Origin: Candidatus Izemoplasma sp.
Lineage (GTDB): Bacteria; Bacillota_I; Bacilli_A; Izemoplasmatales; Izemoplasmataceae
Direction of reading: 5' to 3'
Length of the DNA stretch: 38,279 nucleotides
Assembly: GCA_021736205.1 (NCBI GenBank)
Contig: JAIPGF010000013.1
Span: 1-38,279, forward strand
The notes beneath the pieces are model-generated. The model had not been told where the DNA came from and ran no database searches. It worked only from the letters and a program-made list of their open reading frames with translations. This document shows positions 16,052 through 25,042 of the stretch, in pieces; within the stretch, counting starts at the first letter, position 1; each line of letters starts with the position of its first letter. Position numbers and translations under genes: made by a program.

Positions 16052-16933
16052 ATGACAAATATAATTTCAGGTAGAATACGCTATATTGATAACACCAATA
16101 GAATTATTGGTTTAAAAGTTGGCAAAAGGATAAAATTTTATTATATGCAACGCTCTTTATATCGAAAAATGAGTCGTTATTTATACAAAGAACGTTTCGT
16201 ACAATTCACCACTAAAAACCAAACAACCTATTACAAGCACTACAAAGTAAAAACAATTCACCATTTTACTAAGATAATGGCGCTTCGCTATAGAAAAAAC
16301 ATCATTTATTATGACTACAATAAAGTTAAGAGTGGTTTAAAAGAACTGTTTAATAATCTTGAATATAAATTATTTTTAGACTTGGAACTATCAATGCATC
16401 CCTATTACAAAGATAAAAATTTCATTCAAGAAATTATTCAAGTTGGGATGATACTTGAGGACAAAGAGGGAAATATTGTATATGAATATGAAGACAATAT
16501 TAAGCCTACAAGACACAAAAAGTTGACAAAAAGAACGCTTAAATTTTTGCAACTTAATCAAAACGATGTTGATAATGGTGTTGACTACAATTCTTTTTAT
16601 AATAAATTTAAAAAAATTATCCATCAATATAATCCCGCAATTATTGTGTGGGGTAAAAATGATTTCTTATCATTGAAACGATCATATAATATTAATGATA
16701 AACCTTCTTTAAGACTAAAAACGAGGTATATTAACTTATTAAAACTTCATAAAAATTATTTTCATCTAAAAAATGATATAGGATTATTCAATGCACTTGA
16801 TTTATACAAGGAGCATGATGAATCACAAAATCATAATGCCCTTGAAGATGCAAAAGTAACTAGAAAGATATTTAAAGGATTCAAAAAGGTTTTAAATAAA
16901 GAAATTACCATTGACACATCAAATTACAAATAA
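16052..16933 (+). CDS. DEDDh 3'-5' exonuclease-like protein with an extra N-terminal domain
   Basis: ATG 16052 is chosen over ATG 16034 (which lies inside uvrC) because AAGGTGAT precedes it at good spacing, giving 293 residues. Residues about 105-280 form a DnaQ/KapD-type exonuclease domain. The four acidic ligands and the catalytic His can be placed: D110 and E112 (FLDLELS), D204 (WGKNDFLSL), and H261 with D266 (HNALEDAKVT). The first 95 residues are basic, Tyr-rich and beta-prone (ISGRIRYIDNTNRIIGLKVG) and may be an OB- or SH3-like nucleic-acid-binding part; I do not recognise it. Location behind uvrC suggests a DNA-repair role, but RNA substrates are possible. Confidence 0.85.
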   Translation: MTNIISGRIRYIDNTNRIIGLKVGKRIKFYYMQRSLYRKMSRYLYKERFVQFTTKNQTTYYKHYKVKTIHHFTKIMALRYRKNIIYYDYNKVKSGLKELFNNLEYKLFLDLELSMHPYYKDKNFIQEIIQVGMILEDKEGNIVYEYEDNIKPTRHKKLTKRTLKFLQLNQNDVDNGVDYNSFYNKFKKIIHQYNPAIIVWGKNDFLSLKRSYNINDKPSLRLKTRYINLLKLHKNYFHLKNDIGLFNALDLYKEHDESQNHNALEDAKVTRKIFKGFKKVLNKEITIDTSNYK

Positions 16934-16939
16934 AACTTT

Positions 16940-16984
16940 CATCTCTAGTAAAATTATAGTATAATTTTACTAGAGATGTTTTAA
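16940..16984. promoter_or_regulatory. 39-bp perfect dyad: terminator for the exonuclease gene and candidate operator of the galactoside operon
   Basis: Two perfect 19-bp arms (16940-16958 and 16960-16978) meet at a single central base. As RNA it would be a very strong hairpin followed by TTTTAATT, so it can end uvrC-exonuclease transcription. It is also the only intergenic DNA before the LacI-type gene that heads the galactoside operon. A TATAAT (16960-16965) lies at its centre, and the outer half-sites TAGTAAAAT/ATTTTACTA have LacI/GalR-operator-like character. A shared terminator and operator role is inferred. Confidence 0.7.
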
Positions 16985-16997
16985 TTGAGGTGAAAAA

Positions 16998-17999
16998 ATG
17001 GCAACTTTAAAAGAGATAGCTCAAAAAGTGGGCGTATCAATTACAACTGTATCACGTGTTTTAAATTATGATAAATCCCTTAAAGTAAGTGATAAAGTGA
17101 GGAAAAACATAATTGAAACTGCTTCTGAGTTAAATTACAAAACACCTAGACAACGAACAAGTATAGTGACTAAAAATTCAGTAAAAATTGCAATGGTACA
17201 CTATTATGAATTTAAAGAAGAACTAGATGATCCTTATTATATTTCAATTAGAAGAGGGATTGAAAAACTTGCTGCAAAATCTAATATTGAAGTCTCATTG
17301 TTTTATAAAGAAGATGGTAATTATGATTTTTCCAATCTTTCTGTCATCGATGGCATGGTATGTATTGGGAAATTTTCGACTGCAGAAATAAAACAATTTG
17401 AAAAAGTAACACCTAAATTAGTATTTGTTGATTCAACGCCTGATGCATCTAAATATGATAGTGTTGTAATTGATTTTAATAAAGCTGTTCGAAAATTACT
17501 ACAAGCTGTTATAGATAAAGGGTATAAAAATATTGGATATATAGGTGGACAGGAAACTATTTCTAAGACAATTAAACTTGGAGAACGTCGTGAATTAGTT
17601 TTTAGGGAATTTTTATTTCAAAAAGGATTGTTAGATAAAACATTTATTCATGTCGGAACGTTTACTAAGGAATCTGGTTATAAGATAATGAAAAATATTC
17701 TTCAAACAAACAATCACGCGGATGTTTATTTTTGTGCAAATGATTCAATTGCACTCGGTGTTCTTAAGGCTATTCATGAGTCTAAATTAAAGATACCACA
17801 GGAAATTGCTTTAATAGGATTTAATGATAATCCCACGAGTGAATATACCTTTCCTCCATTATCAACTATTCGCGTACATACAGAATTCATGGGAGAGCAA
17901 GCACTTTTAAGTTTAATAGAGATTATCGAAGGAAGAACTATTCCGGTTCGAAAAGTTATTCCGACTGAGTTTGTTATTCGAAAAAGTTTTGTTAAGTGA
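16998..17999 (+). CDS. LacI/GalR-family transcriptional regulator of the galactoside operon
   Basis: A 333-residue repressor-type protein. The N-terminal LacI helix-turn-helix is clear (ATLKEIAQKVGVSITTVSRV, residues 2-21), followed by a hinge and a periplasmic-binding-protein-like effector domain (about 62-333) with DDPYYISIRRGIEKLA, VIDKGYKNIGYIGG, CANDSIALGVLKAI and IALIGFNDNPTSEY. Ribosome site GAGGTG. It is the first gene of a seven-enzyme and transporter operon with no internal gap large enough for another promoter, so it probably controls its own operon. It resembles MsmR, EbgR and GalR proteins. Galactose, a galactoside or a phosphorylated derivative are plausible inducers. Confidence 0.93.
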   Translation: MATLKEIAQKVGVSITTVSRVLNYDKSLKVSDKVRKNIIETASELNYKTPRQRTSIVTKNSVKIAMVHYYEFKEELDDPYYISIRRGIEKLAAKSNIEVSLFYKEDGNYDFSNLSVIDGMVCIGKFSTAEIKQFEKVTPKLVFVDSTPDASKYDSVVIDFNKAVRKLLQAVIDKGYKNIGYIGGQETISKTIKLGERRELVFREFLFQKGLLDKTFIHVGTFTKESGYKIMKNILQTNNHADVYFCANDSIALGVLKAIHESKLKIPQEIALIGFNDNPTSEYTFPPLSTIRVHTEFMGEQALLSLIEIIEGRTIPVRKVIPTEFVIRKSFVK

Positions 18000-18009
18000 G
18001 GGTGATTTT

Positions 18010-19191
18010 ATGACTTTGAAAAAACTAAAAGAAATGTATCAATCATCACAATTTCTCACAAGTGATGTTACGGAATATTTTGTTCCTGGAAGAGTAAATT
18101 TAATTGGTGAACATATTGATTACCATGGGGGACGAGTTTTACCAACATCGATTGATTTGGGCACATATGTTCTTTTAAGCCCAAGAGAAGATCAAACATT
18201 TCACCTAGTCAGTGAAAATTATAGTGATACTGGTATAATAAAAGTAACGTTAGATAATTTGACGTACGATTATAAACGCGGTTGGGCTAATTTTTTTACA
18301 GGAGTACTTGCAGAATTATTAAAGTTAAATTACCGTCCAAAAAACGGATTAAACATTGTTGTTTATGGCACATTGCCAACCGGTGCAGGATTATCATCAA
18401 GTGCATCGCTCCAACTAGTATTAGGTTTGGCACTTTGTGATCAATTCGATTTTAAATTATCCCGTATTGAATTAATTAAACTAACAAAACGTGTTGAAAA
18501 TGATTATATGCATGTAAACTCCGGTATTATGGATCAATTCGCCTGTTATATGTCTAAAAATAACCAAGGAACTTATCTCAATACCACAACATTAAACGTT
18601 GAATATGTGCCCATTAATTTAGGACAGTACACATTAATTATCGCTAACTCAAACAAGGAAAGAACTTTAGCAAACTCTGCGTATAATGAACGTGTTGAAG
18701 AGTGCCAAACAGCATTAAAAATAATTAGTAAAACATATTTATCCATCGATAGATTGACAGATTTAAACAAAAGTGATTTACCTAACATAAAAACGCTATT
18801 AGAAGATACGATATTATATAAACGTGTTAAACATGTGGTTATGGAGAATCAACGAGTTAAAGAGGCTGTTAAAGCTTTAAAAAGTCAAGATATCATACGT
18901 TTTGGCGAACTATTAACTGCGTCTCATAATTCCTTAGATACATTATACGATGTGAGTTCATATGAATTAAACACACTAACGCATTTGTTCAATGAAAATG
19001 GTGCGATTGGTTCGCGTTTAACAGGCGCTGGATTTGGTGGATGTGTAATCGCCTTAATGAAAACAGATAACACATTAAAACAAACATTGGCACATATAAA
19101 AAAACACTATAAATTAAAAACAAATAAAACAACAGATATTTTCAAAACAAAATTAGGGATAGAACCCAAAATAATAAGGAGGTTATCATGA
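18010..19191 (+). CDS. galK: Galactokinase
   Basis: Phosphorylates alpha-galactose to galactose-1-phosphate, the first committed Leloir step. ATG 18010 is preferred over the upstream in-frame TTG 17971, which lies inside lacI, because GAGGGTGA precedes it. The 393 residues show the GHMP-kinase features: galactokinase signature GRVNLIGEHIDY (27-38), ATP-binding loop LPTGAGLSSSASLQL and C-terminal motif GSRLTGAGFGGCVIALM. It lies ten bases after lacI and shares ATGA with galE. Confidence 0.97.
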   Translation: MTLKKLKEMYQSSQFLTSDVTEYFVPGRVNLIGEHIDYHGGRVLPTSIDLGTYVLLSPREDQTFHLVSENYSDTGIIKVTLDNLTYDYKRGWANFFTGVLAELLKLNYRPKNGLNIVVYGTLPTGAGLSSSASLQLVLGLALCDQFDFKLSRIELIKLTKRVENDYMHVNSGIMDQFACYMSKNNQGTYLNTTTLNVEYVPINLGQYTLIIANSNKERTLANSAYNERVEECQTALKIISKTYLSIDRLTDLNKSDLPNIKTLLEDTILYKRVKHVVMENQRVKEAVKALKSQDIIRFGELLTASHNSLDTLYDVSSYELNTLTHLFNENGAIGSRLTGAGFGGCVIALMKTDNTLKQTLAHIKKHYKLKTNKTTDIFKTKLGIEPKIIRRLS

Positions 19192-20177
19192 ATATTTTAA
19201 TTACAGGTGGTGCTGGATATATTGGATCACACGCTACGAAAATGTTACTTGATAAGGGAGAAAACATTGTCGTTATTGATAATTTAAGTACAGGATATGA
19301 AACAGCTATTGATGATCGCGCTATCTTTTATAATGAAGATATAAAAGATACGAAAACTATTAAAAAGATTCTTTTAAAAGAACGAATTGATGCGGTTATA
19401 CACTTTGCTGCGTTTAGTATTGTCTCAGAAAGTATGCAAAAACCCCTAAACTATTATGATAATAATCTAACAGGGACTAAGAACTTATTAACGGCAATGG
19501 TTGAGGCAAAAACAAAATACATCGTGTTTAGTTCAACTGCTGCAGTGTATGGGGACAAAGATATTATGCCAATCACAGAAACCATGCAAGAATCTCCTGA
19601 AAATACATATGGTGAAACAAAATTAGCGATGGAAAAAATGATGGAATGGACAAGTCAAGCTCATGATTTAAACTTTATTAGTTTACGTTATTTTAATGTG
19701 GCAGGAGCCCATCATTCTAGCACCATTGGAGAAAGTCACAATCCTGAAACCCACCTTATTCCACTCATCTTGCAAGTTCCCCTTGAACAACGTGAAAAAA
19801 TCTATATTTTCGGAAATGATTATGATACAAAAGATGGCACATGTATTCGCGATTATATCCATGTAGAAGATTTAATAGAGGCACATGTATTAGCCCTGAA
19901 ACATTTAATAAAAACAAATAAAAACGACTACTTTAATTTAGGAAGTGGCTCTGGGTATAGTGTACTTGAAATGATTAAAGCCGCAAGAAATGTAACTGGG
20001 CATCCCATTCCATCAGAGATGGCACCTAGAAGAGAAGGAGATCCCGCTAAACTAATTGCTTCTAGTAAAAAAGCTGAAAAAATTTTAAATTGGAAAAGAC
20101 ACTATACAACCATAGAATCTATTATAAAATCAGCCTGGTTGTTCCATCAGTCTCACAAGGAGGGGTTTAAAAAATGA
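19188..20177 (+). CDS. galE: UDP-glucose 4-epimerase
   Basis: Interconverts UDP-galactose and UDP-glucose, regenerating the UDP-glucose used by GalT. The 329 residues form an extended short-chain dehydrogenase fold with the NAD-binding ITGGAGYIGSH at the N-terminus, the catalytic Ser in FSSTAAVYG and the YxxxK pair in YGETKLAMEK. The GalE-type C-terminus is also present (GTCIRDYIHVEDL, APRREGDPAKLIA). AGGAGG ribosome site. It overlaps galK and galT by four bases each. Confidence 0.97.
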   Translation: MNILITGGAGYIGSHATKMLLDKGENIVVIDNLSTGYETAIDDRAIFYNEDIKDTKTIKKILLKERIDAVIHFAAFSIVSESMQKPLNYYDNNLTGTKNLLTAMVEAKTKYIVFSSTAAVYGDKDIMPITETMQESPENTYGETKLAMEKMMEWTSQAHDLNFISLRYFNVAGAHHSSTIGESHNPETHLIPLILQVPLEQREKIYIFGNDYDTKDGTCIRDYIHVEDLIEAHVLALKHLIKTNKNDYFNLGSGSGYSVLEMIKAARNVTGHPIPSEMAPRREGDPAKLIASSKKAEKILNWKRHYTTIESIIKSAWLFHQSHKEGFKK

Positions 20178-21664
20178 AATCAATTTACCAAGCAATCGAA
20201 CACTTATATCACTATGGGTTAAGTAATAATTTATTAGAAAAAGAAGACCGTATTTATGTCATTAACAAACTGTGTGATTTGCTTAGTATATCGACTTATG
20301 AAACACCCAACATAAAAACATATAATATCCCAGACAATCCAGCTCCTTTATTAACGCCACTACTTGACTTTGCGAGTAAGAAAAAGTTGTTTTCCCCTGA
20401 TACAACTAAACGTCGGGATATATTTGAAGCAAAAATAATGGATCAATTACTTCCCCGTCCTTCAACATTAAATAAACAATTTGAATTGTTAAAATCACAT
20501 AGTCCTAAAGAAGCGACAGACTTTTTCTATCGTTTTTCAAAAAAATCAAACTATATAAAAACAAGTAGAACATCTAAAAATATTCAATATTCTTCTGAAA
20601 CTGCTTATGGAACCATCAAAATAACAATTAATTTATCAAAGCCAGAGAAAGACCCCCAAGATATCATTGATCAAAAAGATAAGCAATCCTCTGATTATCC
20701 TAAATGTTTATTATGTAAAGAAAATGTTGGATACAATGGAGAAACAACATTAGTAGGAAGAACTTCTCACCGCGTTATTCCGGTATCATTAAATAACGAG
20801 CCCTTTAATTTACAATATTCTCCATATGTCTATTACAACGAACATTGCATTGTATTCCATGAAAATCACATTCCAATGAATGTATCAATTAAGACATTCA
20901 AACGACTATTTGATTTTTTAGATCAATTTCCACATTACTTTTTAGGGTCTAATGCAGGATTACCAATTGTTGGAGGAAGTATTTTGGCACACGAACACTA
21001 TCAAGGTGGTCACGCTAAATTCCCGATAGAAGATGCTAAAATAGTAGAATCATATACTAAAAATAATATTAAATACGACCTTTTATACTGGCCGCTTAGT
21101 GTTATTCGTTTATCATCTGACAATAAAGAAACACTGACAAAGGCAGCAATGAATTTGTTTGAAAAATGGCAAAATTATTCCAATCCAGATTTAAATATCT
21201 ATGCTAAAACAAATGATACACCGCATAATGCTATTACACCTATCGCAAGAAAAAAAGATGATACATATATTTTAGATATGACATTAAGAAACAATAAAAC
21301 ATCTGAAAAATATCCCTTGGGTATTTTTCATCCACACCCGGAAAATCATCATATCAAAAAAGAAAACATCGGATTAATTGAAGTTATGGGGCTGGCTGTT
21401 CTACCAGCTAGATTAAAAACAGAACTTCCCCATATTAAACAATATCTTAAAGACCAAACACCACTACCTAAATCATTAGATCAACATCGTAAGTGGACTG
21501 AGGTGCTAAAAACACAGTATACAAATCAAAATTTAGAGACGTTTATTAATCATGAAGTTGCAAAAAAATTTGTGAAATGCATTGAAGATTCTGGTGTATT
21601 TAAACAGACAGAAGAAGGACAAAGTGCCTTTAAAAAATTCTTTAAGGAGGTTTACTATGTATAA
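20174..21664 (+). CDS. galT: Galactose-1-phosphate uridylyltransferase (Firmicutes type)
   Basis: Transfers UMP from UDP-glucose to galactose-1-phosphate. The 496-residue size and lack of similarity to the short E. coli form point to the Gram-positive GalT class. It has the Cys pair segment CLLCKENVGYNGE (around 178), the uridine-binding and His-rich active-site segment GGSILAHEHYQGGHAKF, and the late TPHNAITPIARK. AAGGAGG ribosome site inside the galE end. Overlaps with galE (ATGA) and galM (8 bases) imply tight translational coupling. Confidence 0.95.
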   Translation: MKSIYQAIEHLYHYGLSNNLLEKEDRIYVINKLCDLLSISTYETPNIKTYNIPDNPAPLLTPLLDFASKKKLFSPDTTKRRDIFEAKIMDQLLPRPSTLNKQFELLKSHSPKEATDFFYRFSKKSNYIKTSRTSKNIQYSSETAYGTIKITINLSKPEKDPQDIIDQKDKQSSDYPKCLLCKENVGYNGETTLVGRTSHRVIPVSLNNEPFNLQYSPYVYYNEHCIVFHENHIPMNVSIKTFKRLFDFLDQFPHYFLGSNAGLPIVGGSILAHEHYQGGHAKFPIEDAKIVESYTKNNIKYDLLYWPLSVIRLSSDNKETLTKAAMNLFEKWQNYSNPDLNIYAKTNDTPHNAITPIARKKDDTYILDMTLRNNKTSEKYPLGIFHPHPENHHIKKENIGLIEVMGLAVLPARLKTELPHIKQYLKDQTPLPKSLDQHRKWTEVLKTQYTNQNLETFINHEVAKKFVKCIEDSGVFKQTEEGQSAFKKFFKEVYYV

Positions 21665-22676
21665 AATTAATCATTATACTGTTGAAAATCAACCATTTAC
21701 CTTCATCGAAGTACGACAATCTGGTATCAAAGTAACGTTTATGGATTATGGTGCAACAATCATGAGCATTTTTACAAAAGATAAAACAGGAAAATATGAA
21801 ACGATTTTGATGGCGTATGATTCACTTGATTCTTATATTGAAAATGATGCCTATTTAAACGCAACAATTGGACCTAATAGTGGGCGAATCAAAGATGGAA
21901 AATTTATGATTGATGATACAACCTATCAAGTAGAAAAAAACTTTGAAAACAACTCAAATCTTCATTCTGGTAGTGATGCTTTTTCTTTTCAAGTATTTGA
22001 TTATGATATTCATGATACACCCAGTTATACGCGTGTAACTTTTACATTACATGCAAAAGAACAAAACTTTCCTGGTAACAAAGAGATAAAAATTGTTTAT
22101 ACAGTCAAAAACCAGAGTTTGTTAATTGAATTTATAGGTCAAACAGATAAACCCACATTACTTAATATGACTAATCATGCTTATTTTAATTTAAGTGGGA
22201 ATTTAAAACGTCCCATTTTAGACCATTATTTACAAATAAATTCTTCAAAACATCTAGCACTTGATAAACACTTTGTACCTGAGAAAGTAACATCAAACAT
22301 TCAAACTAAATTAGATTTCAAAACAAAAAAACAAATAAAAGACAATTTCTTTGAAGGAATTGAAAAAACACCAACCAAAGGTATCGATGAACCACTTTTA
22401 TTAGATACTGTTAACTTTAATGACCGTCAAGTTTACTTATATGATGAGGTCTCTGGTCGAAAATTAGAAATCTATACAACCTATGAGTGTGTTGTCTGTT
22501 ATACGCATAATAATCCAAACAAACATGATTTATTATTTGATAAAAAACAAATACCTCATATGGGCGTGTGTTTTGAAACACAACATGCACCCAATGGCAT
22601 TAATATTAAAGGACAAAATAATAGTATACTGCGACCTGGCGATACATATTATGAAAAAACGCTATTTAAATTTTAA
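21657..22676 (+). CDS. galM: Aldose 1-epimerase (mutarotase)
   Basis: Interconverts beta- and alpha-galactose, linking beta-galactosidase products to galactokinase. ATG 21657 is chosen because AAGGAGG lies upstream and the product then starts MYKINHYTVENQPFTF; the longer in-frame extension lies inside galT. The 339 residues contain the GPNSGRIKDG segment, catalytic His motifs (NLHSG and MTNHAYFNLSG) and the C-terminal glutamate segment CFETQHAPNGIN. It overlaps galT by 8 bases and ends 11 bases before the alpha-galactosidase gene. Confidence 0.95.
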   Translation: MYKINHYTVENQPFTFIEVRQSGIKVTFMDYGATIMSIFTKDKTGKYETILMAYDSLDSYIENDAYLNATIGPNSGRIKDGKFMIDDTTYQVEKNFENNSNLHSGSDAFSFQVFDYDIHDTPSYTRVTFTLHAKEQNFPGNKEIKIVYTVKNQSLLIEFIGQTDKPTLLNMTNHAYFNLSGNLKRPILDHYLQINSSKHLALDKHFVPEKVTSNIQTKLDFKTKKQIKDNFFEGIEKTPTKGIDEPLLLDTVNFNDRQVYLYDEVSGRKLEIYTTYECVVCYTHNNPNKHDLLFDKKQIPHMGVCFETQHAPNGINIKGQNNSILRPGDTYYEKTLFKF

Positions 22677-22687
22677 GGTGTGATTAT

Positions 22688-25042
22688 ATGATTCAATATC
22701 TAAAAGATAAAAAAGTATTTATTATTGGAACACCACATTATGATTATGTGATTCATATTAATGAGTATAATCACTTAGAGTTTCTTTATTATGGCGTTAA
22801 ACTTCCTGATTATGAGCATATATTATCTATGAAAAAACGTTATGAATTTGAAGGTGGAAATGAAGTATCATATGCAAAAGATGCTAAAGGATATATGTTA
22901 CAACATATACCCAAAGAACTGACCACATTTGGAAAAGGGGATTTTAAAGAACCAACTGTAACAGTTGAATTTCAAGATGAAACAACAACGCTTGATTTCG
23001 TTTTTGATTCCTATGAGATTTTATCTGATTATACACTTAAAAATCTTCCATACACAGATAAACAAGAAACGCTTTTAATAAAATTAAAGGATACTGTCTA
23101 TGATTTTTATGCCTACTTATATATTTCACCATTAACTGAAAATGTTATTGTAAAAAATATTAAATATATAAATCACACGAACCAACCAATAAATCTTACT
23201 CGAGCGCATAGTATGCAACTTGATTTATTAAATAAAGAATATCATGTGACAAAATTAGATGGAGCATGGATCCGTGAACGTCATCAAACGACATTTAAAT
23301 TAGTTCCGGGTGTTTTTAAAATTGACTCCAAAAAAGGCGTAAGTAGTTCAAACCATAATCCATTTATCCTCATAAAAGAACCACAGACAACTTATGATTA
23401 TGGATCATGTTATGCAATGGGACTTGTTTATTCTGGCGACTTTGAAATCAACGCAGAGTTAACCAACCATAATCTTTTACATTTAACGATGGGGATTAAT
23501 TCATTTAATTTTAAAGTTGCTCTAAAACCTAACGAGGAATTCATCACCCCAGAGGTCATTTTGAATTACTCTAATCAAGGAATTAACACATTAATTAATC
23601 AATTTCATGATGCAATTAACAATACATTAATTTCTAAGTATCAAAGACATAAAGATCGACCTATTGTCATTAACAATTGGGAAGCTACTTACTTTGATTT
23701 TAACGAAAAAAAGCTACTAGCCATCGCCAAAAAAGCAAAAAAATTAGGGATTGAGACAATTTGTCTTGATGATGGATGGTTTAAGGGAAGATTTGATGAT
23801 ACATCTTCTCTAGGCGATTGGCAAGTAGATCCTAAAAGGTTTAAAAAAGGTCTTTCTCCATTCATCAAAAAAGTTGAAAAATTAGGATTATCTTTTGGTA
23901 TATGGGTTGAGCCAGAAATGATTTCAGAAAAATCAGAGTTATATAGAACCCACCCAAATTGGGCCATCAAACTTCCCAATAGAGAACCTGCTATTGGACG
24001 AAATCAAATGGTGTTAGATCTGACGAATGATGATGTCATTACGTATCTAAAAGAAAAACTGTATCAGTTATTTTCTGCCCATAATATTTCTTATGTCAAA
24101 TGGGATATGAATCGAAACTTAACAGACTTACATACGTCTACAACTAACAGTAATAAACAAAGTGTTTTTAACTACTATTATGTCTTAGGATTATATAAAT
24201 TATTAAATTATCTTAAAGAAGCGTTCCCCCAAATTCTATTTGAATCTTGTAGTAGTGGAGGTAATAGATTTGATTTAGGTATGCTTTATTACATGCCACA
24301 GACTTGGACCAGTGATAATACTGATACGTACGCTAGACTTGCTATTCAAGAAGGAACTAGTTTATTATACCCACTCAGTACTATTTCAAACCATGTGAGT
24401 TCTTTTGTTAATCATCAAACCTTAAGGCATATACCAATTGAAAGCAGATTTAATGTGGCCAGTTTTGGCGTTTTAGGCTATGAACTCGATATTACCAAAA
24501 TGACCAAATTTGAAACAGATATAATTAAAAAACAAATTGCATTTTATAAGAAACATCGACAATTATTTCAATATGGCAATTATTCTATTTTAAAAGAGTC
24601 TAAAAACTCTAATATAACAATTTGGTCTGTGACAAATATGCTAAAAGATAATTCTATCATGCTATATTTTCAAGAAAAATTCGAGCCCAATCCTGCACAA
24701 CGAGAAGTAAGGATATCGCATCTAAAAAAAGGGAAATATATATTAAAAAATAGAGAACAGTTTTTAACTATAAGGACACTAGGTTCTTTAGTAAACCATG
24801 TTCTTCCATTTAATCTAAAAGTGAACGGATTTTTGTATAATATTTTAGCAAACAAATATAAACAAAAGCATAATGATATATATAAACGATTCTCAAAAAC
24901 ACGTTATGATTATGATTTATTATTAAATCATACATTTACCTCAACAGGCTATAATGAACATACAATGTTATTAGAAGATTATGGAAGCAGATTATTTATT
25001 ATTGAAGGAGATGACGATGGAGAACGTAAAAACAAAAACTAA
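22688..25042 (+). CDS. GH36 alpha-galactosidase
   Basis: Hydrolyses terminal alpha-1,6-galactosyl residues of melibiose, raffinose-type sugars or plant galactosides. It has no signal peptide, so it acts in the cytoplasm on imported substrate. The 784 residues have an N-terminal beta-sandwich (1-330), then the GH36 barrel: INNWEATYFDF, TICLDDGWFKGR, FGIWVEPEMIS and YVKWDMNR with predicted nucleophile D473. Predicted acid/base D543 lies in WTSDNTD, after the SCSSGGNRFD loop. A C-terminal beta domain follows. It overlaps the transporter gene by 26 bases. The symbol varies in the literature (aga, rafA, melA), so none is assigned. Confidence 0.95.
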   Translation: MIQYLKDKKVFIIGTPHYDYVIHINEYNHLEFLYYGVKLPDYEHILSMKKRYEFEGGNEVSYAKDAKGYMLQHIPKELTTFGKGDFKEPTVTVEFQDETTTLDFVFDSYEILSDYTLKNLPYTDKQETLLIKLKDTVYDFYAYLYISPLTENVIVKNIKYINHTNQPINLTRAHSMQLDLLNKEYHVTKLDGAWIRERHQTTFKLVPGVFKIDSKKGVSSSNHNPFILIKEPQTTYDYGSCYAMGLVYSGDFEINAELTNHNLLHLTMGINSFNFKVALKPNEEFITPEVILNYSNQGINTLINQFHDAINNTLISKYQRHKDRPIVINNWEATYFDFNEKKLLAIAKKAKKLGIETICLDDGWFKGRFDDTSSLGDWQVDPKRFKKGLSPFIKKVEKLGLSFGIWVEPEMISEKSELYRTHPNWAIKLPNREPAIGRNQMVLDLTNDDVITYLKEKLYQLFSAHNISYVKWDMNRNLTDLHTSTTNSNKQSVFNYYYVLGLYKLLNYLKEAFPQILFESCSSGGNRFDLGMLYYMPQTWTSDNTDTYARLAIQEGTSLLYPLSTISNHVSSFVNHQTLRHIPIESRFNVASFGVLGYELDITKMTKFETDIIKKQIAFYKKHRQLFQYGNYSILKESKNSNITIWSVTNMLKDNSIMLYFQEKFEPNPAQREVRISHLKKGKYILKNREQFLTIRTLGSLVNHVLPFNLKVNGFLYNILANKYKQKHNDIYKRFSKTRYDYDLLLNHTFTSTGYNEHTMLLEDYGSRLFIIEGDDDGERKNKN

